Shown piece after piece: positions 25,630-33,134 of a DNA stretch of 64,000 bases. Each line of letters begins with the position of its first letter. Positions within the stretch are counted from its first letter, which is position 1. A program made the position numbers and the translations under genes. The DNA lies in NCBI RefSeq assembly GCF_016775155.1, contig NZ_JAEUGD010000058.1, forward strand, positions 199,733 to 263,732, read 5' to 3'. This DNA comes from Fulvivirga marina (GTDB lineage: Bacteria; Bacteroidota; Bacteroidia; Cytophagales; Cyclobacteriaceae). The notes under the pieces were generated by a model that was given only the letters and a program-made list of their open reading frames with translations, did no database searches and was not told where the DNA came from.

Positions 25630-27003
25630 ATGAAAACAACGCTTTTCCATATCATCGCTTACATATCACTAGTGCTGCCCTCATGTGCGCCGTACTTTCA
25701 TCAGCCACTTAGAGTATCAGAAGCGCGCCTTGGAGCTGAAACTCCGCAATTACAGCGATTTGGTACTCTTCCTGCGCCAAAAGATAAAATTGTTGCTGCT
25801 GTTTACAAGTTCAGGGATCAGACTGGACAGTATAAAAACACTCAGGCTGGTACAAGCTGGTCTACTGCGGTTACCCAGGGAGCAACTTCTATCCTACTTC
25901 GGGCCATGGAGGAGTCGGGGTGGTTTGTTGCGATTGAACGCGAAGGATTGTCAAACCTGCTAAACGAGCGAAAGATCATACGCTCGAGTATGTCCAACTA
26001 CGCAGAAGAAGACCATAATAAACTACTACCTCCATTGGTATTTGCGGGCATCATATTAGAAGGAGGTATCATATCCTTCGACTCCAATATTATGACAGGA
26101 GGTGCCGGAGCCAGATATTTTGGTGCAGGAGCATCTGGTAAATATCGCGAGGACCGCGTTACGATTTATCTGCGGGCGGTTTCTACCAGCAACGGACGCA
26201 TTTTGAAGACCGTTTACACCTCAAAAACTATCTTGTCGCAACAAATCGATGTCGGAGTTTTTCGGTTTGTTAGTACCCGCAGGCTGCTGGAGGCAGAAAC
26301 TGGCTTTACCTACAACGAGCCCGGAGAGATGGCTGTGAAAGAGGCCATAGAGAAAGCGGTATATAGCCTGATCATAGAGGGCATTGTAGAAAACCTTTGG
26401 CAGGTAAAAGAGAAACAGGATATTGAATCTGAAACCGTACAGCAGTACCTGGCAGAGAAAGATATCAATGGCCATATCGATGCCTTTGGCAATAGGTTAG
26501 CTCCTCGAAGGACTTCCATCGGTTTAGGTGTTCGTGGAGCCGGACTGCTCTATCAGGGCGACTACAGCGGAAACAGATTTTTCCCTGGGGGTGAGGTCAA
26601 TATTGAACTGTTTGCACACAAACCTCTTTCACTGGATATTAACACTGGAATTGGTCGCCTGGGCATAGGTGATGAATTTAATGCTACCATAAGCTATGCT
26701 ACGTTAGGTGTAAAATATAAATTCTTCAATTTATTAAGGACTACACCTTATGCCCGGGCAGGAGCCGGATTAGTTACAGAAGTTAAAAACAGTCTTGATG
26801 GTAGCACATCACTGGCTAAAACCTCTTATCCGGAAGTAACTGCCACGCTTGGGTTAGAATATTTATTAACGAAAAAACTTGGAATAAGCTGCGCTGCTAA
26901 CTATCACCTCTATCTCAGCGACAATATCGATCGGCTAGACCAGGGCAAATACAATGATTTCCTATGGGGGGCGGACGTTGGGATCACATATTATCTAAAA
27001 TAA
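25630..27003 (+). CDS. csgG: Curli secretion channel CsgG with C-terminal barrel extension
   Basis: A 457-residue outer-membrane lipoprotein forming the curli secretion pore. The lipobox LPSC gives Cys19. CsgG hallmarks: RFGTLPAPKDKIVAAVYKFRDQTGQYK, SWSTAVTQGATSILLRAMEESGWF, VAIEREGLSNLLNERKIIR, FAGIILEGGIISFDSNIMTGGAGARYFGAG and DRVTIYLRAVSTSNGRILKTV. E. coli CsgG is 277 residues; here about 170 more follow from residue 290 (APRRTSIGLGVRGAG onward), with alternating strands and the ending WGADVGITYYLK, like a small eight-stranded OmpA/OMP_b-brl barrel. The purpose of the extension is unknown. It lies between csgF and the first curlin. Confidence 0.93.
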   Translation: MKTTLFHIIAYISLVLPSCAPYFHQPLRVSEARLGAETPQLQRFGTLPAPKDKIVAAVYKFRDQTGQYKNTQAGTSWSTAVTQGATSILLRAMEESGWFVAIEREGLSNLLNERKIIRSSMSNYAEEDHNKLLPPLVFAGIILEGGIISFDSNIMTGGAGARYFGAGASGKYREDRVTIYLRAVSTSNGRILKTVYTSKTILSQQIDVGVFRFVSTRRLLEAETGFTYNEPGEMAVKEAIEKAVYSLIIEGIVENLWQVKEKQDIESETVQQYLAEKDINGHIDAFGNRLAPRRTSIGLGVRGAGLLYQGDYSGNRFFPGGEVNIELFAHKPLSLDINTGIGRLGIGDEFNATISYATLGVKYKFFNLLRTTPYARAGAGLVTEVKNSLDGSTSLAKTSYPEVTATLGLEYLLTKKLGISCAANYHLYLSDNIDRLDQGKYNDFLWGADVGITYYLK

Positions 27004-27040
27004 AAGACATATATAGCTGCTGTGGTAAAACAACGGCTTT

Positions 27041-27109
27041 TATATAAAGAAACAAGCTTGTATGTATGGATATGTCCATTTTGTTTCACATTTAAATTCA
27101 AATTTTACC
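27041..27109 (+). promoter_or_regulatory. Leader of the first curlin gene
   Basis: An AT-rich leader containing AAGCTT (27054-27059) and ATTTTGTTT (27078-27086), both shared in order and spacing with the leader of the second curlin. Its retention beside divergent coding repeats suggests function, either a promoter or an mRNA element. Confidence 0.4.
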
Positions 27110-28084
27110 ATGAAAAAGTACGTAATAATGTTAGTAGCTGTAACTTTTGCAGTTACATCGTATGCGCAAAACAATAGCAATGTTTTGCAGGGAGGAATCG
27201 CCAATAATGCTTTGGTGGCTCAAACAGGAGATGGCAACAACTCTGAAATAGTACAATCAGGAGTTGCCAATAATGCGGTTGTTGATCAGGTAGACCTGAA
27301 CAACTATTCCGAAAGTAATCAGACAGGATGGTTCAACCAGGTAGTGACCCATCAGTCCGGCGAAGCAAATGCCGCTTACAAAGTTCAAAACGGAGTCGCC
27401 AATATGGCTGTTTCTGTACAGTCAGGTGTGGAAAACCTGTCACAACAGTACCAGGATGGCGAATGGAATGTTGCTTCTGTAGCTCAAATTGGTGAAGTCA
27501 ACGAAGCTGTTCAAACTCAATATGACAAAGGTAACGCTGCCCTTGCTATCCAGGGCGGCATAGGCAACTACTCTAACCAACTACAAGGTGGGGATTATGA
27601 TGCCAAGTATAACCATGCTGTTGTAGAACAGGTTGGTGAAGGCAATGCAGCTTACCAAACACAATACTTGTATAGCAATTCAGCAACAAGTGTACAGTTA
27701 GGTGCAGGCAATCTGTCTTCCCAATATCAGTTCGGAGAAGTCAACTTCGCTTCAATACTTCAATCTGGTGAAGGCAACAATGCCGTTCAAACTCAGGGTG
27801 CACCCGGCGAGATGTTTACCGCTTTCAATGGGGCTATCATTAATCAATTTGGATATGACAACTATGCTGAACAAACTCAGTTTGGTGAAGCTAACTTAGC
27901 AGTAGCTGTACAAATAGGTTCTGATAACGAGTCTTACCAAAACCAATATGGAGCAGGTAATGTGTCTACTACAGAACAATTTGGCGCAGCCAACTTTGCC
28001 GAAGTAAGCCAATTCAATGCAGGACATGCGTCTCACATAACCCAGATTGGTATCGGCAACTCATCAACCGTAATCCAAAACTAG
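27110..28084 (+). CDS. Major curlin subunit, CsgA-like (first copy)
   Basis: A 324-residue secreted amyloid subunit. The signal peptide MKKYVIMLVAVTFAVTSYAQ is followed by many imperfect repeats of about 20-24 residues with the curlin pattern (S/A)xxxQxGxxNxAxxxQ; examples are ALVAQTGDGNNSEIVQSG and ASILQSGEGNNAVQTQG. Each repeat should form one strand-turn-strand layer of the amyloid. E. coli CsgA has five repeats in 151 residues; this protein is about twice that size. The ATG at 27110 was chosen over an upstream frame start at 27062 because it begins a perfect signal peptide. It is clearly paralogous to the curlin at 30342, and its leader is similar too. Confidence 0.92.
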   Translation: MKKYVIMLVAVTFAVTSYAQNNSNVLQGGIANNALVAQTGDGNNSEIVQSGVANNAVVDQVDLNNYSESNQTGWFNQVVTHQSGEANAAYKVQNGVANMAVSVQSGVENLSQQYQDGEWNVASVAQIGEVNEAVQTQYDKGNAALAIQGGIGNYSNQLQGGDYDAKYNHAVVEQVGEGNAAYQTQYLYSNSATSVQLGAGNLSSQYQFGEVNFASILQSGEGNNAVQTQGAPGEMFTAFNGAIINQFGYDNYAEQTQFGEANLAVAVQIGSDNESYQNQYGAGNVSTTEQFGAANFAEVSQFNAGHASHITQIGIGNSSTVIQN

Positions 28085-28090
28085 GAAAAT

Positions 28091-28121
28091 AAGGGGTAGT
28101 GCTTCCGGGGCATTACCCCTT
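28091..28121 (+). repeat. Strong stem-loop between first curlin and small curlin
   Basis: AAGGGGTAGTGC (28091-28102) pairs with GCATTACCCCTT (28110-28121), 12 bp with one G-U, around a seven-base loop TTCCGGG. No T-run follows. It begins seven bases after the curlin stop. It may stabilise the abundant curlin mRNA or act as an attenuator for the genes downstream. Confidence 0.7.
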
Positions 28122-28152
28122 AAACTTTCGCACCCAAACCAAAAGTACTGCT

Positions 28153-28680
28153 ATGAAAAAGGTCATTATATACCTTCTGAATATTGTAGCTCTCACTACA
28201 TCAGGAGCATTCTGTCAAACAGATGAAAATATTCCAATTCCAAAGCATGTTATTTTGGAAGAATGGCTGCTCCACCCCTTTCCGGCTCTTGAAAGTCAGT
28301 TGATACTCCACCAACAGGGAACCGAAAATCTATCTGCCATCAACCAGTACGGCACAAGAGCAATAGTGCTTCAAAGTGGTCTTTACAACGAGATCTACAG
28401 CACACAGATAGCCCGGGGAGGAAAGGTACAAATACGGCAAAGGGGAACTGCAAATGAATATCGTGGAATCACCACTAGTGAGGAAATAGAACTCTCGATA
28501 CTCCAGCAAGGTGGCTATAACAGCATACAGCAAAACCTTTCTGGCAACCTATTGATGCTTGAAGTGATCCAGGAAGGCACCTTTAACGAAATACAGCATT
28601 CGGGAGAGAACTGGTCCATACCTCTACAAATACAACAGAGAGGCAATGATATGAGGTTGATCATCAGATCAAAAAATTAG
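28153..28680 (+). CDS. Minor curlin-like protein (CsgB-like)
   Basis: A 175-residue secreted protein with signal peptide MKKVIIYLLNIVALTTSGAF (cut before or near CQ). The mature part carries four or five degenerate curlin-type repeats: QQGTENLSAINQYGTRAIVLQSGLYNEIYSTQ, LQQGGYNSIQQN and IQEGTFNEIQHSG. Its small size, fewer repeats and position after the major curlin suggest a nucleator like CsgB, but this is inferred. The ATG at 28153 is preferred over a frame start at 28099 because the latter would lie inside the strong stem-loop. It ends ten bases before the PD40 lipoprotein gene. Confidence 0.8.
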   Translation: MKKVIIYLLNIVALTTSGAFCQTDENIPIPKHVILEEWLLHPFPALESQLILHQQGTENLSAINQYGTRAIVLQSGLYNEIYSTQIARGGKVQIRQRGTANEYRGITTSEEIELSILQQGGYNSIQQNLSGNLLMLEVIQEGTFNEIQHSGENWSIPLQIQQRGNDMRLIIRSKN

Positions 28681-28690
28681 ATACAGTATT

Positions 28691-30181
28691 ATGACAACAA
28701 CTAATCACACCGGCTTAAAGACATTTGCTATTTTTCTCATTTCATTTCTTTTTTACTCGTGCACCGAAGATACGATAGATCCTGTCTACCTGGGCTCTAT
28801 TCATGGAGTAGTACTCTCGAAATCATCTTTGGAGCCTATTGAAGAAGTAGAGATCACCACTGTACCCGTAACAAGTGTCGTTTTTACTGATAATAAAGGT
28901 ACGTTTGTCATCAACGAGATTCCCGAAGGAGAATACTCTGTTGTTACCAAAGCTGACGGATACTCACGGGAGAGCGTCAAAGTGAAGGTCATCAGAAATA
29001 CATCCACTGAACTAGGGGTTAAACTGAGTTCCTCCACCCTATTGGCCCCTGCGCCTTTTACTCCTGTTCCGGAAAATGGAGCAACTAATACCCCATTAAC
29101 AACTGTACTAAAATGGGCTGTGGACAACAATTCCGATGACGAACTCTCCTATACGGTACGGCTTTTCGAGTCCAATAACATTAACCCACTCATAGAAAGT
29201 GTGCAGTTACCCGACACCACACTTACTGTTGAAAACCTAAAGCATGGCACCACTTACTACTGGTATGTAGATGTAGTCAGCAGTACCGGGTATATTACCT
29301 CTGGCCCTACCTGGAGGTTTCAAACCATTCCTTTCCCCGAAAACAGGATTGTATTCACTTCGAGCAAATCCGATAACTATGAGATTTACTCTTCAAGTCC
29401 GGGGGCAACATCTCTGGTACAGCTCACCAGCTCTGATCATTATGAGCTAAGGCCTCTCCTCAGTAGCAAAAGAGACCTCATAGCCTTCTCTTCTAACAAA
29501 AATGTAGATTACCATATTTACACTATGAACTACAATGGTTCCGAAGTGCGGCAAGTAACCACGTTACCCATTGCTGGCTTCCACAACCAGGGAATCGGTT
29601 TTAGCTGGTCACCAGACAACGGACAATTTATTTACAGCCATTATGACAAGCTCTACCGGATCGACAGGACTGGTGTAGACCTCGTCAAAATAGCTACAGC
29701 ACCAAAAAACAGAAATTTTCGCTCATGCGACTGGACCTCGGTGGGAAACAAGATCGTAGTTGAAACGATAGGTTCGACCATATATGATTCTGAAATTTAC
29801 TTGATGAACGCCAATGGAACTGACACTGTCAAGCTCGTAGACAACCTATCAGGGATCATTCAATCTCCATCGTTCTCTATAGATGGCAAACAAATTATGT
29901 ATACCCGAGATGTCTCGGGCTATGAATCATCAACAGGCCGCCAGCTTGATGCCCGTATTTTTATCAAGGATATTGAGTCTCTTGATGTTATAGAAGTCTC
30001 GGGAGGTAAGCCTAACGGCACTAACGATCTTCAACCCAGGTTCTCCCCTGATGGTGCCAAAATTATCTTTGTAAATGCCTCAAATGACGGAAGTGGCAAA
30101 AAATCGATATGGATCATGAATAAAGACGGTTCAGACAGACAACTGCTTATAGAGGATGCCGAAATGCCTCACTGGCAGTAG
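28691..30181 (+). CDS. PD40/TolB-like propeller lipoprotein with carboxypeptidase-regulatory and FN3-like domains
   Basis: A 496-residue lipoprotein: signal peptide with lipobox FYSC (Cys24), a CarboxypepD_reg-like beta-sandwich at about 35-110 (GSIHGVVLSKSSLEPIEEVEI, GTFVINEIPEGEYSVVTKADGYSRE), a fibronectin-III-like domain at about 115-210 (LKHGTTYYWYVDVVSSTG), then TolB-type propeller repeats from about 215 to the end, for example RIVFTSSKSDNYEIYSSSPG, FSWSPDNGQFIYSHYDKLYRI and RFSPDGAKIIFVNASN...SIWIMNKDGSD. Such lipoproteins sit in the outer membrane and bind proteins. It is embedded between curlin genes, ten bases after the small curlin, so a role in anchoring or assembling the fibre is plausible but unproven. 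Confidence 0.85.
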   Translation: MTTTNHTGLKTFAIFLISFLFYSCTEDTIDPVYLGSIHGVVLSKSSLEPIEEVEITTVPVTSVVFTDNKGTFVINEIPEGEYSVVTKADGYSRESVKVKVIRNTSTELGVKLSSSTLLAPAPFTPVPENGATNTPLTTVLKWAVDNNSDDELSYTVRLFESNNINPLIESVQLPDTTLTVENLKHGTTYYWYVDVVSSTGYITSGPTWRFQTIPFPENRIVFTSSKSDNYEIYSSSPGATSLVQLTSSDHYELRPLLSSKRDLIAFSSNKNVDYHIYTMNYNGSEVRQVTTLPIAGFHNQGIGFSWSPDNGQFIYSHYDKLYRIDRTGVDLVKIATAPKNRNFRSCDWTSVGNKIVVETIGSTIYDSEIYLMNANGTDTVKLVDNLSGIIQSPSFSIDGKQIMYTRDVSGYESSTGRQLDARIFIKDIESLDVIEVSGGKPNGTNDLQPRFSPDGAKIIFVNASNDGSGKKSIWIMNKDGSDRQLLIEDAEMPHWQ

Positions 30182-30274
30182 CAGGAAACCAATCATGCGG
30201 TTGAAAGGCAATTGTAACATATGGTATGTACTGCCTACAAAGTGACAATAAACTTGATGAAATAAGCACCAATA

Positions 30275-30341
30275 CTTTACATAAAGCAATAAGCTTATAT
30301 ATGGAAATCTATTTTGTTTACATTTTAATTTAAATTTTATA
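30275..30341 (+). promoter_or_regulatory. Leader of the second curlin gene, duplicated from the first
   Basis: The block ACATAAAGCAATAAGCTTA, then ATTTTGTTT-CA-ATTT and a T/A-rich stretch up to ATG, parallels 27041-27109 before the first curlin (TATAAAGAAACAAGCTTG, ATTTTGTTT). ATTTTGTTT stands 31 bases before ATG here and 32 in the first copy; AAGCTT stands 51 and 56 bases before. It may hold the promoter or a translation element copied with the gene. Confidence 0.4.
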
Positions 30342-31466
30342 ATGAAAAATTTTATAATGATGTTATTAGCTGTAGGAATTGCGGTTGTTTCGCATGCGCA
30401 AAACGTTACTAACGTTTTGCAGAATGGAGTCTTCAATAATGCTTTAGTAGTTCAAACAGGAGATGGTAATAGCTCTGATATAGTACAAACAGGAGTTTCC
30501 AATGATGCAGTAGCTAATCAGACAGATCTAAATAACTATTCAGAAAGTAATCAGACAGGGTGGTTCAACAAAATGGTGACCAACCAATACGGAAGCTCTA
30601 ATGAGGCAATGACCAATCAATCTGGCGAAGCCAATGTCGCCCACAAAGAACAAAGTATAACGAGTAACAGAGCGGTCTCCACACAGTCGGGATTGGGAAA
30701 TTCTACTCAACAGTATCAGACATTTGTCGGCAACCTGGCGATCTCCATACAGGAAGGTTTCAAAAATTACGCTCAACAACAGCAAGGTGGGCAGGGAAAT
30801 ACTGCGACTATTACCCAATTGGGCGAAATCAATGAGGCTGTTCAAAACCAAGCTGGCACGCGCAACGAAGCAACGACCATACAGGAAGGTACAGGCAACT
30901 ATTCTGTTCAACGGCAATCGGGACTTATCAATGGTGCATATGTTGATCAGACCGATCTTAATAACTATTCTGAAATTGATCAGATAGGTTTTGTTAACTC
31001 GGCAAGCTCAAGGCAATCTGGTGAAGTCAACTGGTCGCAAAAATACCAGGACGGATTGCTTAATAGCGCTATCTCTACTCAGTTTGGTGAAGCCAACTGG
31101 TCACAACAGCATCAGTTCGGTCAGATGAACCAAGCTTCAATCCTTCAGTCTGGAAATAGTAACCATGCCATTCAGATACAGGGTGATGGAGAAATATCAT
31201 CAGAGGAAAATATAGCGATCGTTAACCAATCGGGCAACGACAACTATGCTGAACAAACTCAGTTTGGCGAATCCAACATAGCAGAGGCCATACAAACCGA
31301 TGCTGATAACGAATCTTTCCAAAACCAATATGGAGCTGCGAATATGTCAGTAGTGAAGCAATATGGCTCCGGCAACTTTGCCGAAATAAGTCAGTTCAAT
31401 GCAGGCCACATATCCCTTACAAACCAAGTTGGTATGGGTAATACAATCACCGTAATTCAAAAATAA
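30342..31466 (+). CDS. Major curlin subunit, CsgA-like (second copy)
   Basis: A 374-residue secreted amyloid subunit with signal peptide MKNFIMMLLAVGIAVVSHAQ and about 14-15 imperfect curlin repeats, e.g. ALVVQTGDGNSSDIVQTG, AISIQEGFKNYAQQQQGG and EISQFNAGHISLTNQVG. It is a paralogue of the curlin at 27110: both open with NVLQ-x-G-x-x-NNAL, share NNYSESNQTGWFN and end alike (NFAEhSQFNAGH). It lies 160 bases after the PD40 lipoprotein, with a leader resembling that of the first curlin, so it probably has its own promoter. Confidence 0.92.
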   Translation: MKNFIMMLLAVGIAVVSHAQNVTNVLQNGVFNNALVVQTGDGNSSDIVQTGVSNDAVANQTDLNNYSESNQTGWFNKMVTNQYGSSNEAMTNQSGEANVAHKEQSITSNRAVSTQSGLGNSTQQYQTFVGNLAISIQEGFKNYAQQQQGGQGNTATITQLGEINEAVQNQAGTRNEATTIQEGTGNYSVQRQSGLINGAYVDQTDLNNYSEIDQIGFVNSASSRQSGEVNWSQKYQDGLLNSAISTQFGEANWSQQHQFGQMNQASILQSGNSNHAIQIQGDGEISSEENIAIVNQSGNDNYAEQTQFGESNIAEAIQTDADNESFQNQYGAANMSVVKQYGSGNFAEISQFNAGHISLTNQVGMGNTITVIQK

Positions 31467-31720
31467 TAAGGTATGAGGGGGTAATCCTAACAATGTTATT
31501 TACAACCGGTAGAGTCCCCGAATCCATGGAGTTAAGAGTAGCACAGACCTCATAGAAGTACAATCTCAAGGGGTAAGAAACCTAATTATTTGTTTTAATT
31601 AACTATAATGCCCCGGTACTTCAACCTACCGAAAATAAGGCTTGACCCTGTTACACCTGGTCTAGGAAACCATCACTCTAATATTTGCGTTTTAAAGACA
31701 TCACCTGGTAAAAAAATAGA

Positions 31721-31738
31721 AGGCGGATCACTCCGCCT
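31721..31738 (-). terminator. AGGCGGA stem-loop, terminator on the minus strand
   Basis: AGGCGGA (31721-31727) pairs with TCCGCCT (31732-31738) around the loop TCAC. Read on the minus strand it is followed by TCTATTTTTT, a good terminator. It is a shorter relative of the stem at 15316-15340. The nearest annotated minus-strand gene ends a kilobase away at 32769. Confidence 0.6.
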
Positions 31739-32155
31739 CCCTATCACCTCCGGCATGCCTGATTGCTTTTTCAGACATGTCTATCATTGATGAAACTCAC
31801 CCAGCCGGAAAAAGAGGCTCCTTTTATGTTCAGTTACCTCCATCATTACTCAGTGGGGTTAATTCCTTCGCTGATTAAAATAAAGATAGCTTAATGCTTG
31901 CTCTACTACGATGACAGAAGTTTCAAGTCATCAAGATTTTTATCACAGTCTGAGATACACCTAAGGAAAGTAGCCTCTGACATATGGCCATTTCCCTGAT
32001 TATACAGTCAATTACTATTGTCTTAACTTTTCCTTTTCACTTCCTACCAGGCCCCTCTCAATGCTATTAAGTTAAGGCGCTAGACTGCTTATGCACATGT
32101 GCTTTTTGGTTGGTAAATTTTATTTTAGACTGGCAGCTTACAGCGCTAAATCGCG

Positions 32156-32187
32156 GCTTTACTAAACTTCCAAAAGTTTGGTAAAGC
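32156..32187. repeat. Near-perfect 14-bp hairpin with CCAA loop
   Basis: GCTTTACTAAACTT (32156-32169) pairs with AAGTTTGGTAAAGC (32174-32187) with a single U-G pair, around a CCAA loop. It is in the middle of the 1.3-kb gene-free gap. No clear T-run on either side. It could be the 3' hairpin of a small RNA or of a facing transcript. Confidence 0.5.
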
Positions 32188-32464
32188 TTTACTGTTCTGT
32201 GTAGCACCGACTGAAGGTAATAGCCTTAAAGCAGAGGTTACCACCTTTCAGTGTATCACCTCACCCGGAAAAGATCGTAGGCTGGCATTGGCTAGAATGC
32301 CCTCTCCGTACCGGAAGAGAGAATTTTGAATTCATTTTAAACCAAGCCATAACCTTGGTAGTATAGAGTAGCATTCATAAAGTAGGGGTAGGGTAGTAAG
32401 GTCAAAGCAAAACCTTAACTTAATAGCATTGAAGCCCCTCTGAAAAGAACTCTACGCAATTCAT

Positions 32465-32599
32465 ATGGCAGAAGAAATTAAAGAGCAGCCAAAGCCCATA
32501 ACAGATACTATAACGGTGCTGACCTTCTTAAAAAGGTCAATGCCATATAAAATATTGAGCAGGCACAGAGCCCATGAGCGTATCAGCAATGAACAGTAA
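32465..32599 (+). CDS. Doubtful 44-residue ORF
   Basis: ATG to TAA frame encoding a charged peptide (MAEEIKEQPKPITDTITVLT and an Arg-rich end). No Shine-Dalgarno, no signal peptide, no relatives recognised. Included only because it is the best frame in a 1.3-kb gap; it may be chance. Confidence 0.12.
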   Translation: MAEEIKEQPKPITDTITVLTFLKRSMPYKILSRHRAHERISNEQ

Positions 32600-32768
32600 A
32601 TGTGTAAGCCACTCAGAACCGGAGTCTTTCCCCTGAGCGAGATAAAACAAAGTGTATTAAAGTTTCTGGTTTAGTTGCGGATTGTACTTCCAAATAATGG
32701 TGGTAAGTTTATGACAGCTATATAATTCTTCATGTTCAGGACTGCTTGCTGCCCTGAACAAACACAAT

Positions 32769-33134
32769 TCAGCTGCCTATCAATTGTCGAACCTGATCAA
32801 TGAGATCATCGCCATCGAAAGGTTTACGAATGCAACCATCAGCCCCAATTTCCATTACTCTGTTTACCGTGTTTTTTTCTATGGTGGCTGCTATATAAAC
32901 AAAAGGGATTTCAGCAGTTATAGGATTATTTTTCAAGCGTATAAGCACCTCTGTTCCATTCATTTTAGGCATGCGCATATCGCAGAGTATCAAATCAGGT
33001 ATTCTTTTGTTCACCAAGTACAATCCTTGCGTTCCGTTCTCGGCAACCCGTATTTCAAACCCGAACATCTCGAGTATTTCTGCTGTATTCTCCCGGATAT
33101 TGTAGTTATCCACAATGATGAGTATACTCTTCAT
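32769..33134 (-). CDS. Stand-alone CheY-like response regulator
   Basis: A 121-residue receiver domain with no output module. Phosphoacceptor Asp is in LILCDMRMP (about 52), the conserved Lys in IRKPFDG (about 104), and the switch Thr in the IAATIE segment. The acidic pocket at the start reads VDNY (D9, N10), where most receivers have two acidic residues; one acid is thus replaced, which may alter Mg2+ binding. The gene overlaps the 3' end of the histidine kinase by 29 bases, so the two are coupled and form a two-component pair. Its output partner is not visible. Confidence 0.88.
   Translation of the reverse strand: MKSILIIVDNYNIRENTAEILEMFGFEIRVAENGTQGLYLVNKRIPDLILCDMRMPKMNGTEVLIRLKNNPITAEIPFVYIAATIEKNTVNRVMEIGADGCIRKPFDGDDLIDQVRQLIGS

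Larger units (their letters stand above)
31467..32768. other. 1.3-kb region without a supported gene
   Basis: Lies between the second curlin (+) and the response regulator (-), so both 3' ends face it. It carries a minus-strand terminator at 31721-31738 and a near-perfect 14-bp hairpin at 32156-32187. A 44-codon + strand frame starts at 32465 (MAEEIKEQPKPITD), without a ribosome-binding site or recognisable relatives. Such a long gap with structured elements could hold a small RNA or decayed genes. Confidence 0.5.

Noticed and set aside
28099-28152. Upstream extension of the small curlin frame
   Set aside because: It falls in the strong hairpin at 28091-28121, and the ATG at 28153 starts a clear signal peptide.
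27110-31466. The curlin repeats as a CRISPR array or DNA tandem repeat
   Set aside because: The repeats are periodic at the protein level with variable codons and spacing, have a signal peptide and no conserved DNA repeat unit.
31608-31790. A 60-codon + strand frame after the second curlin
   Set aside because: It runs through the terminator stem at 31721-31738, has no ribosome-binding site and no protein-like composition.
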